This document shows positions 1 through 6,221 of a stretch of 6,271 bases of DNA, in pieces (position 1 is the first letter of the stretch; every line of letters begins with the position of its first letter). The position numbers and the translations under genes were made by a program. Source of the stretch: Synergistaceae bacterium (lineage in GTDB: Bacteria; Synergistota; Synergistia; Synergistales; Synergistaceae); NCBI GenBank assembly GCA_031290815.1, contig JAISLO010000070.1:1-6271 (forward strand). Reading direction: 5' to 3'. A model generated the notes under the pieces. The model made no database searches. It worked only from the letters and a program-made list of their open reading frames with translations, and was not told the origin of the DNA.

Positions 1-2
1 TC

Positions 3-968
3 TTATATTACCATCGCTCCGCCGGCCGCGGACTCGCCGTGAATCTGGCGCAACATGGTCACGCAGATCTCGAGAGCCCTCTTGCCATCCCTCAGACCGA
101 CCAGCGGTTCGCGTCCCTCCCTGATGCAGTTCACGAAGTCCTGCAGCTCCAGCTTCAGTGGTTCTCTTTTGGGGAACACGGGGTGCTCGACCACCTCGAC
201 CATGCCTCGGCCCGCGTGCTGTACGCAGTGGTGGAGGGTTACGTCCTGCGTTTCGTAGTTTACCATGAGGTAACGCTCGGGCTCGGTTATCTCCAGCGTC
301 CGCATCCGCTTCTCCGTGACGCGGCTCACCATTATATGTGCGATCGTGCCGTTGGCGAAACATATCTGAGCCGAGGCGAGGTCCTCGTGGTCCGTCCTGA
401 CGCATCGTCCCATCGCCGATATGTCGACTATGTCGGAGCGAACGAGCGAGAGGATTATGTCAACGTCGTGGATCATGAGATCGAGCACTACCCCGACATC
501 CGAGACGCGGTTCGAGAATGGGCCCATCCTGCGGGATTGAATGTAGAGCGGTTCGGTCACCATCTCTTGAACCTGCTGTATTGCCGAGTTGAATCGCTCC
601 ACGTGACCGACCTGGAGTATGAGGTTCCTGTCGCTCGCGATGCGAAGCAATTCCTCCGCCTCCTCAGTGCTTGCGGTAACGGGCTTTTCAATCAGCAGGT
701 GAACGCCGCGCCGCATTGCCCTCCTGGAGACGTTGAGATGCTGCACTGTCGGAACAACTATGCTAAGCGCGTCTGGCTTTGTCTCGTCGAGGAACACGTC
801 CAGGTTCGTGTACGCGGGAACCCCAAGGTTCTCAGCCACGTCATGGGCTCGATCGTAATCGACATCCACAACGCCGACCAGATTCGCGCCGAGGATTTCA
901 GTATATACCCTCGCATGATGGACCCCAAGATGACCTACGCCGACCACGCCGACCCTCACAGTTTTCAA
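3..968 (-). CDS. Gfo/Idh/MocA-family NAD(P)-dependent oxidoreductase, possibly UDP-GlcNAc 3-dehydrogenase-like
   Basis: A complete 321-residue protein, the usual length for the family. The N-terminal Rossmann fold shows GVVGVGHLG (residues 7-15) and an acidic residue ending the second strand (D35), which suggests NAD rather than NADP preference. The family EKP motif is at 94-96, where the lysine helps catalysis and cofactor binding. The C-terminal substrate domain has GHVERFN (121-127) and DLMIHDVD (163-170), whose H167 sits at the usual catalytic histidine position. Such enzymes oxidise or reduce a sugar hydroxyl in the cytoplasm. The GHVERFN and MIHDVD blocks recall the oxidoreductases of lipid A gene clusters, including GnnA (UDP-GlcNAc 3-dehydrogenase). 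That assignment is inference, since no aminotransferase partner is visible. The start is TTG, chosen because GGGAG lies 9 nt upstream and the glycine-rich loop begins right after it; no in-frame ATG precedes it. It follows pgeF after 71 nt and ends 2 nt from the window edge, so any downstream partner is unseen. Confidence 0.88.
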   Translation of the reverse strand: MKTVRVGVVGVGHLGVHHARVYTEILGANLVGVVDVDYDRAHDVAENLGVPAYTNLDVFLDETKPDALSIVVPTVQHLNVSRRAMRRGVHLLIEKPVTASTEEAEELLRIASDRNLILQVGHVERFNSAIQQVQEMVTEPLYIQSRRMGPFSNRVSDVGVVLDLMIHDVDIILSLVRSDIVDISAMGRCVRTDHEDLASAQICFANGTIAHIMVSRVTEKRMRTLEITEPERYLMVNYETQDVTLHHCVQHAGRGMVEVVEHPVFPKREPLKLELQDFVNCIREGREPLVGLRDGKRALEICVTMLRQIHGESAAGGAMVI

Positions 969-972
969 GACC

Positions 973-982
973 GATCACTCCC
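973..982 (-). promoter_or_regulatory. Ribosome binding site supporting the TTG start of the oxidoreductase gene
   Basis: On the minus strand this reads GGGAGTGATC, close to the ideal anti-16S complement GGAGGTGATC. The GGGAG core ends 9 nt before the TTG at 968-966. The ATG and GTG lying within or just before this element are out of frame with the gene, so the site decides for the TTG. Confidence 0.6.
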
Positions 983-1039
983 ATTTTGCCTCTACTACAT
1001 AAATATTTTCACAGAGAGCCGTCTCATAGTGGCAATAAA

Positions 1040-1858
1040 TTAACATTTTTTGAGCCTGGTGACGAGGGCCATCCTGTCATCAAAATCACCAGCTCTGTAG
1101 GAATAAAATTTATCGGAGTGGCACCTGGTGCAGAGGGGCAGTGTCATGATATTTTTTCCCGGAATGCCGGCTGATTTCATCTTGGCTGATATTACGCCTA
1201 TAAGATCGAGATGAACGAAGCCGCCGTCCCTCCACGAGTTCTCAGCCCCCCACTCGGCCTCAGCGCGAAGCGCGAGCGCCTCGGTCAGGACTCGGGTGAA
1301 GCAGCACGGGCCGATCGCGGGACCAATCCATGCATACGTCTGGCCGGAGTCAAGGGCATGTCCCTCGGAGCCGTAGAATCCGCGCAAACCACGCCACGCC
1401 GCGCTGAAAATATCGTGCATGGTTCCCTTGAACCCGGAGTGCAGAACCACGGCCCACGGACGCGGCGAAGCGCTTGCGAGCAGAATGGGAACGCAGTCCG
1501 CAAACCTCAGCAGGGCCGCCACCCTGCCCAAACGGTCGAACGACGCGTCGAGATGCACTCCGTCAGCCCTTACTCGCTGCGGCAGCGCCCAGACCGCGCG
1601 GCCCTGTATGACCGCCGATCCGTGCACCTGCAAAGGAGATGTCAGAATGGAACCTTCGATAACGCGGCCTATCCTGGACGCGATGCGGGACGGGTCGCCC
1701 GCCGTACCGTCGAGCAGGGCGCCGCGGCAGAGGAGGACGGCCGAGAGTACGCCGTTCAGAGGGCCGGGCATGACGTAGTCGATCCGGTATCCTCCGTCGT
1801 CTCGATTGATTTCAAACCCCTGGAACGGACGAGACCGGCCCTCGTCAGGAGATGGCAT
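1040..1858 (-). CDS. pgeF: YfiH/PgeF-family (DUF152, laccase-domain) purine nucleoside phosphorylase / peptidoglycan editing factor
   Basis: 272 residues, normal for the family. Family members are cytoplasmic enzymes reported to act on purine nucleosides (phosphorolysis and adenosine deamination). They are also named peptidoglycan editing factor because loss of the E. coli protein alters the amino acids built into muropeptides. The metal or catalytic triad is recognisable: H79 in QVHG (77-80), C122 in ADC (120-122) and H140 in HSGFKGT (140-146). Other family blocks are ADGV (98-101), IGPAIGPCCF (178-187) and a C-terminal CTRCHSDKFYSYR (243-255). Two things are odd. The usual HxGWRG is HSGFKG here. 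The N-terminal RxGGVS...SLN block normally seen is not recognisable around residues 30-50. The ATG overlaps the folC stop by 14 nt and has only a weak Shine-Dalgarno, which suggests translational coupling to folC. The family assignment is firm; the exact substrate is not. Confidence 0.9.
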   Translation of the reverse strand: MPSPDEGRSRPFQGFEINRDDGGYRIDYVMPGPLNGVLSAVLLCRGALLDGTAGDPSRIASRIGRVIEGSILTSPLQVHGSAVIQGRAVWALPQRVRADGVHLDASFDRLGRVAALLRFADCVPILLASASPRPWAVVLHSGFKGTMHDIFSAAWRGLRGFYGSEGHALDSGQTYAWIGPAIGPCCFTRVLTEALALRAEAEWGAENSWRDGGFVHLDLIGVISAKMKSAGIPGKNIMTLPLCTRCHSDKFYSYRAGDFDDRMALVTRLKKC

Positions 1859-3266
1859 TTTTCACATATCCGACGAGAAACAGGCTTCCGCAGCAGAGGA
1901 CGATCTCCTGCGGGGGGGCATCGGCACATGCCTTGGAGAGAGCCTCTATCGCGTCCGGGAACGTTCCTCTGACCTCGATCCCCATCGATTCCGCGAGCTC
2001 AGCGAGTTCCCAGGCCGGCATCGAGCGCTCGACCGGCGCTTGAGTGCAGTACACGGGACCTCCGAGGGAACGAAGTCTCGATAAGACGGACCGAACATCC
2101 TTATCCTTCATCACTGCGAACACGACCGCTCCCACTCCTGGAACAACGCCGTCCCGGACGAGCAACTCGACGGTGGTTTCAAGCGCCTTGAAGGCGTGTT
2201 CGTTGTGCGCGCCGTCAAGGATGACCGTGCGGCCCGATCCGGAGGACCTGAATACCTCGAACCTTCCGGGCCAATCTGTTCGGAGCAGGCCCGACCTCAT
2301 CTCATCCTCTCCGATAGAGGCGAACACTCCGCCAAGGTTCCTCAGCTCCAGCGCGATGGTAATCGTTCTCGCCGTGTTTTCAGCCTGATGAACTCCTATG
2401 AGCGGCGTATGGATGCCGCTCATGGAACTCGGGCCGTATTCGCCGAGCGTCCTGTAGGTGAAGGTCGTCCCGTCCAGGGACAGCCGGATATCATCAGCTC
2501 GGGCAAGTTTATCCAGCAGGCGGAATGGCGACCCGGCGCTCTCACACTGACGCGCGAACTGTTCCGTCAGCGCCTCGTCATCGGCGGCGTAGAACGCGGG
2601 CGCACCGTTCCTCACGGCGGCGAATTTTTCCGACGCGATAGCCTTGAGCGTCGAACCCAGGTACTGCGTATGATCCATGCCGATGGGAGTGACGACCACG
2701 GCCGCGGCGTCGCAGAGGCTTGTCGCGTCGTACCGCCCGCCCATGCCAGCCTCTATCACCGCGACATCGACGCCGGACTCCGCTATGATATGAAAACAGA
2801 GGGCGGTCAGGTTCTCGAAGAACGTCGGCCTGTCCTCGGTCAGCGCCGCGTCGCTTTCGATAGCGGCACGAACGCGCCCTAACGCTTCCCCCCACGCCTC
2901 CGGCGGGGACGGAAGCCCTCCTACCCGCAGCCTCTCCTGAAGGGATATCAGGTGAGGGCTCGTGTAAAGGGCGGTTTTCATCCCAGAGGCGATCAATATG
3001 GTCTCAAGCGAGGCCGCCGTTGATCCCTTTCCGTTAGTTCCAAGAATGTGTACGGCCTTGAACCTCTTCTGAGGCGAACCCATCAGTTCCAGCAGTCTTG
3101 CGGTCCTCTCCAGACCTTCGCGGATGCCGGGGCTCGAAATATCGTTAATCTCGTCCGACAGACGATCGAACACGCCGACATCTTCTCGCGAAACGGCATC
3201 GCCGGACCGGGATGAATTTGGAGGATTCCGTTCCCCGTCAGCGCAGCCCGGAAATATTTTCCTCAA
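1845..3266 (-). CDS. folC: Bifunctional dihydrofolate synthase / folylpolyglutamate synthase
   Basis: An ATP-dependent Mur-ligase-fold enzyme that adds glutamate to dihydropteroate and then extends the glutamate tail of folates in the cytoplasm. With the TTG start (473 residues) the P-loop LGTNGKGST is at 75-83, followed by TSPHL (102-106) with ERLRVGG (111-117), FFENLTAL (149-156), EAGMGGRYDAT (172-182), the metal-site region GMDHT (196-200), K214 in ASEKF (the probable carbamylated lysine), DGAHN (351-355) and GSLFLVG (460-466). The SPHL loop is more like bifunctional FolC than mono-functional FPGS; this is inference. No in-frame ATG exists near the 5' end. TTG at 3266 has GAGG and AAGG upstream (3280-3271) and overlaps valS by 29 nt. 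A GTG at 3173 would give 442 residues, fits the family N-terminus better and removes a non-conserved 31-residue head, so the start is uncertain. The stop overlaps pgeF. Confidence 0.95.
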   Translation of the reverse strand: MRKIFPGCADGERNPPNSSRSGDAVSREDVGVFDRLSDEINDISSPGIREGLERTARLLELMGSPQKRFKAVHILGTNGKGSTAASLETILIASGMKTALYTSPHLISLQERLRVGGLPSPPEAWGEALGRVRAAIESDAALTEDRPTFFENLTALCFHIIAESGVDVAVIEAGMGGRYDATSLCDAAAVVVTPIGMDHTQYLGSTLKAIASEKFAAVRNGAPAFYAADDEALTEQFARQCESAGSPFRLLDKLARADDIRLSLDGTTFTYRTLGEYGPSSMSGIHTPLIGVHQAENTARTITIALELRNLGGVFASIGEDEMRSGLLRTDWPGRFEVFRSSGSGRTVILDGAHNEHAFKALETTVELLVRDGVVPGVGAVVFAVMKDKDVRSVLSRLRSLGGPVYCTQAPVERSMPAWELAELAESMGIEVRGTFPDAIEALSKACADAPPQEIVLCCGSLFLVGYVKNAIS

Positions 3267-5904
3267 TGCGCCTTATCCTCGACTCCGCGTCAGCTAAGGC
3301 CTCCCTGTCGTGTTCGACCACTTCGGCCGGGGCCTTTTCGATGAAGTTTTTATTCTCCAGCTTGCGGCTTATCCTCTCCGCATCCTTCGCGAGCTTTGCG
3401 GACTCAGCACTCAGGCGAGCTATCTCCTTGTCGGTGTCCAGGAGGTCGCCCACTGGAAAGAATATCTCCCAGATACCCGTTATGTATGAAATGCTCTTCT
3501 CCGGCTTCGACGCGCCCTCCGGCATGAGCTCTATCTTGCCGACGCGCGACAGGAGTCTGATCAGGTCGTCGTTATTCAAGACGTGCTCATACAGAGATGA
3601 ATCCTTTATCCTGACACACATCCTGGGGGCCTCCTGCTGCGGGGGCAGCTTTATCTCGGCTCGCAGGCTGCGCATGGCCCTGACTACTGCCTGTATGGAT
3701 TCCATCGCCGAGGCGGCGGAGTCCCCGCCGGAGACCTCTCTCGCGAGCGGCCACGAACTGCGCCCTATGATGGTGTCTCCGTACCCGAACGCGCTCCACA
3801 GCTCCTCTGTGGCGAACGGGATCACGGGGTGCAGCAGCTTCAGCACGTCGCGGAATACCGAGTAGAGCACGGATTGGGTCGCTCTCTTGCGGGCGGCTCC
3901 CTCCTCCCCCTTGAGCGCCGGCTTTGACAGTTCGAGGTACCAGTCGCAGAGCTCACCCCACACGAAGTCATACATGAGGCGCGCCGACTCGCCGAAGAAA
4001 TACCCGTCGGACAACGCCGTCATCTCCTCCGCGACGGATGACACGCGGGTCATGATCCACAGGTCGTGCGTCCGCAGGGCGCCGTAGTCGATAGCGTCTA
4101 TGTCGTGTTCGGCGTCCTCAAGATTCATCAGCGCGAAACGAGCGGCGTTCCAAAGTTTGTTGAGGAAAAACCGATACGTCTCGATTCTGCTCTCGGATAG
4201 GAATATATCTCGCCCCTGAAGCGTCAATGCCGCGAGGGTCAGGCGCAGGGCGTCCGCGCCGTACTTTTCTATTATGACGAGCGGGTCGATGACGTTGCCC
4301 TTGGACTTGCTCATCTTCTGCCCGTGCTCGTCCCTGACGAGTGCGTGGATGTACACGTCCGCGAAGGGTGGCTTTTTCATGAATTCGAGGCCCATCATTA
4401 TCATCCTCGCCACCCAGAAGAATATTATGTCGAAGCCGGTCACGAGCACCGATGTCGGATAAAATTTTTCGAGTTCCGGCGTCTCGTCCGGCCAGCCCAT
4501 TGTCGAGAACGGCCACAGCGCGCTGGAGAACCATGTGTCGAGGACATCCTCATCCTGGCGCAGACGCTTCGATCCGCACCCGCATGACTCCGGCTCGTCC
4601 GCAGAGACTATGACGGCTCCGCAGTCGTCGCAGTACCACGCCGGTATGCGGTGTCCCCACCAGAGCTGCCGGGATATGCACCAATCCCTTATGTTGTCCA
4701 TCCACTGATAATATGTGGCGGTCCACTGTTCCGGGATAAAGCGGATCTCCCCGGCCTTCACGGACGCCACGTCCTCGTCGGCCATGGGCCTCGTCCTGAC
4801 GAACCACTGCTCCGACAGGTACGGCTCGACGATCGTATTGCAGCGGTAACAGTGCCCGACCGAGTGCCTGTGGGGGATTTCGTCCAGCAGCAGGCCTGCG
4901 CCCTTAAGATCCTCTATTATCGCGGCCCTCGCCTCGAACCTGTCCATGCCCCTGTATTTATCAGCGTTCTCGTTCATGACGCCCTGATCGTCCATGACGG
5001 ATATCTGTTCGAGACCGTGCCGCCCTCCCACCAGAAAATCGTTCGGGTCGTGAGCCGGCGTAATCTTGACCGCTCCGGTTCCGAACTCCGGATCTACCAT
5101 GTTGTCCTCTATTACGGGTATCACCCTGCCGATTATCGGCACAACTACGCTTTTGCCGACTAGATGCCTGTTTCGCTCATCCCTTGGATGGACCGCTATC
5201 GCGGTGTCGCCCAGTATCGTCTCGGGGCGCGTGGTCATCACCGTAACGGACCCGCCTCCGCCAGCGAAGTCGTATCGGACGCTGTACAGGTGTCCGTCAA
5301 GCTCCCTGTGCTCCACTTCGAGGTCGGATAGGGCCGTAAGGCATCTCGGGCACCAGTTGATCAGGTACTTTCCGCGATAGATCAGGTCCTTTTCGTACAA
5401 TTCGACGAACACCCTGCGGACGGCGCGCGAGAGCCCCTCGTCCATCGTAAAACGCTCCCTGTCCCAGTCGCACGACGCGCCGAGCTTCTTTAGCTGTCCG
5501 ATTATCCTGCTGCCGTACTCGCTCTTCCACTCCCACACCCTGTTGACGAAGGCCTCCCGGCCCATGTCCCGCCTGTTTCCTCCCTCGTTCCGGACGGCCC
5601 GTTCGACAACGTTTTGCGTCGCGATTCCGGCGTGGTCCGTCCCCGGCATCCAGAGGACCTCGTATCCCTGCATTCTCCTTGTGCGGCACAGAATGTCCTG
5701 CAGGGTGTTGTCGAGAGCGTGTCCGAGGTGAAGCGAACCTGTTACGTTAGGCGGCGGTATGACGATGCTGAACGCCGGCTTTTCGCTGTTGGGATCGGCC
5801 TTGAATATGCCGTCCTCCAGCCACTTGGAATACCACTTGTCCTCTATCGGCTTTGGGTCATAGCTCTTGGACAGTCCCGCAAGTCCCCTGCTAGCCTGCT
5901 CCAT
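3238..5904 (-). CDS. valS: Valyl-tRNA synthetase (class Ia)
   Basis: Charges tRNA-Val with valine in the cytoplasm and hydrolyses mischarged threonyl-tRNA. The 888-residue product from ATG 5904 matches the usual 880-950. In order: PPPNVTG (50-56), HLGH as the HIGH signature (59-62) and GTDHAGIATQ (88-97); then the CP1 editing domain with TTRPETILGDTAIAVHP (224-240) and PAHDPNDF (283-290); then paired cysteines likely to bind two zincs (C185/C188 with C352/C355, and C425/C428 with C441/C443); then KMSKS (530-534), an anticodon-binding domain around WNAARF...ELCDWYLE (585-658), and a charged C-terminal coiled coil (about 822-886), typical of bacterial ValRS. The frame stays open upstream to an ATG at 5943 and a TTG at 5952. 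I chose 5904 because a GAGGGGGGG tract precedes it, homology begins just after it, and the predicted transcription start (about 5952) would leave almost no leader for the longer forms. It is the first gene of the cluster. Confidence 0.98.
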   Translation of the reverse strand: MEQASRGLAGLSKSYDPKPIEDKWYSKWLEDGIFKADPNSEKPAFSIVIPPPNVTGSLHLGHALDNTLQDILCRTRRMQGYEVLWMPGTDHAGIATQNVVERAVRNEGGNRRDMGREAFVNRVWEWKSEYGSRIIGQLKKLGASCDWDRERFTMDEGLSRAVRRVFVELYEKDLIYRGKYLINWCPRCLTALSDLEVEHRELDGHLYSVRYDFAGGGGSVTVMTTRPETILGDTAIAVHPRDERNRHLVGKSVVVPIIGRVIPVIEDNMVDPEFGTGAVKITPAHDPNDFLVGGRHGLEQISVMDDQGVMNENADKYRGMDRFEARAAIIEDLKGAGLLLDEIPHRHSVGHCYRCNTIVEPYLSEQWFVRTRPMADEDVASVKAGEIRFIPEQWTATYYQWMDNIRDWCISRQLWWGHRIPAWYCDDCGAVIVSADEPESCGCGSKRLRQDEDVLDTWFSSALWPFSTMGWPDETPELEKFYPTSVLVTGFDIIFFWVARMIMMGLEFMKKPPFADVYIHALVRDEHGQKMSKSKGNVIDPLVIIEKYGADALRLTLAALTLQGRDIFLSESRIETYRFFLNKLWNAARFALMNLEDAEHDIDAIDYGALRTHDLWIMTRVSSVAEEMTALSDGYFFGESARLMYDFVWGELCDWYLELSKPALKGEEGAARKRATQSVLYSVFRDVLKLLHPVIPFATEELWSAFGYGDTIIGRSSWPLAREVSGGDSAASAMESIQAVVRAMRSLRAEIKLPPQQEAPRMCVRIKDSSLYEHVLNNDDLIRLLSRVGKIELMPEGASKPEKSISYITGIWEIFFPVGDLLDTDKEIARLSAESAKLAKDAERISRKLENKNFIEKAPAEVVEHDREALADAESRIRRIEENISGLR

Positions 5905-5915
5905 CGCGATTATTA

Positions 5916-5924
5916 CCCCCCCTC
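5916..5924 (-). promoter_or_regulatory. Purine-rich ribosome binding site deciding the valS start
   Basis: The minus strand reads GAGGGGGGG, ending 11 nt before the ATG at 5904. It can pair with the anti-Shine-Dalgarno CCUCC using G-C and G-U pairs. The in-frame ATG at 5943 lacks any comparable element. Confidence 0.55.
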
Positions 5925-5958
5925 GAAAATATCGATCCTTCATGCGGTCCAAAACATG

Positions 5959-5987
5959 ATTCTATACTTTTTTGCCGGCGCGGGCAA
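5959..5987 (-). promoter_or_regulatory. Putative sigma-70-type promoter of the valS-folC-pgeF transcription unit
   Basis: On the minus strand a -35 hexamer TTGCCC (5987-5982; 4 of 6 match to TTGACA) and a -10 hexamer TAGAAT (5964-5959; 5 of 6 match to TATAAT) are separated by exactly 17 nt. The spacer ends in an A-rich run. The predicted start site is near 5952, giving a leader of about 48 nt to the ATG at 5904. The -35 side overlaps a 16-bp imperfect dyad (5972-5987), TTGCC/GGCAA arms around a GC core. It is not followed by a T-tract on either strand, so it could be an operator rather than a terminator. Confidence 0.5.
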
Positions 5988-6032
5988 GCTGACCTTTAAT
6001 CCCTCAAACCACAGGTTCGATACTTGATAATG

Positions 6033-6061
6033 GCGCTGCTTCAGGTTATAGCACTGCTTCA
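6033..6061. repeat. Short imperfect direct repeat in the valS upstream spacer
   Basis: GCGCTGCTTCA at 6033-6043 recurs as GCACTGCTTCA at 6051-6061, 10 of 11 bases identical with an 18-nt period. A spacing of nearly two helical turns could place two copies on the same DNA face, but chance is a realistic explanation for so short a repeat. Confidence 0.4.
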
Positions 6062-6073
6062 CACAAAACCAAA

Positions 6074-6094
6074 TTTTCACCCAGTGGGTGAAAA
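6074..6094. repeat. Perfect 21-bp palindrome (operator-like or interspersed repeat)
   Basis: Arms TTTTCACCCA (6074-6083) and TGGGTGAAAA (6085-6094) are exact reverse complements around a single central G. Flanking CACAA (6062-6066) and TTGTG (6104-6108) can extend it into a longer interrupted stem. Neither strand has a T-tract after the stem (A-runs follow instead), so it is not a standard intrinsic terminator. Its place about 90-130 bp upstream of the predicted valS start site would suit a regulator-binding site, but it could equally be part of a dispersed intergenic element. Which protein, if any, binds it is unknown. Confidence 0.6.
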
Positions 6095-6174
6095 AGCAAA
6101 ATCTTGTGAACGTCGAGATAGTCAGCATCTACAGAGATTTGAAATTGCCAGCCTGTGGAATTGAGGAATCAAAA

Positions 6175-6201
6175 GAACCGCCCGTGACAGTGGGACGGTT
6201 C
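6175..6201 (-). terminator. Intrinsic terminator-like hairpin closing an upstream minus-strand gene; REP-like
   Basis: On the minus strand GAACCG-T-CCC pairs with GGG-CGGTTC: nine base pairs with one bulged T, around the 8-nt loop ACTGTCAC. It is directly followed by TTTT (6174-6171). It lies 20 nt beyond the stop of the probable partial gene at the right edge and about 190 nt before the valS promoter, where a terminator would be expected. The GGGACGGTTC core on the plus strand also recalls REP-type palindromes linked to RAYT/IS200-like transposases. That resemblance is from memory and is unverified. Confidence 0.55.
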
Positions 6202-6221
6202 CGTGCTACAATCCTTCCGGA

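Noticed and set aside
969..1039. A separate promoter or terminator between pgeF and the oxidoreductase gene
   Set aside because: The 71-nt gap is AT-rich but I cannot find a -35/-10 pair with acceptable spacing, nor a stem longer than about 4 bp with a T-tract. It is most simply an untranslated spacer within one operon.
39..1043. A 334-codon open frame on the plus strand opposite the oxidoreductase gene
   Set aside because: It is antisense to a clearly conserved protein, has no recognisable domain, and is explained by codon bias leaving few stops in the complementary frame.
1211..2895. Several open frames of 90-250 codons on the plus strand (and one on the minus strand in another frame) across pgeF and folC
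   Set aside because: All are out-of-frame shadows of genes with clear family motifs. Their translations are Arg/Pro-rich and low in recognisable structure.
5916..5922. Run of seven Gs as a phase-variation tract in valS
   Set aside because: With the preferred ATG at 5904 the run is in the untranslated leader. Seven bases is short, and phase variation of an essential tRNA synthetase is implausible.
6011..6030. GGTTCGATAC resembling a tRNA T-loop
   Set aside because: The flanking bases do not form the 5-bp T stem, and no acceptor, D or anticodon arms are found around it on either strand.
5940..6128. A 62-codon minus-strand frame in the spacer upstream of valS
   Set aside because: It spans the palindrome, the direct repeat and the predicted promoter. 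It is rich in Phe/Cys/Trp with no domain and I see no convincing start signal. Most likely non-coding.
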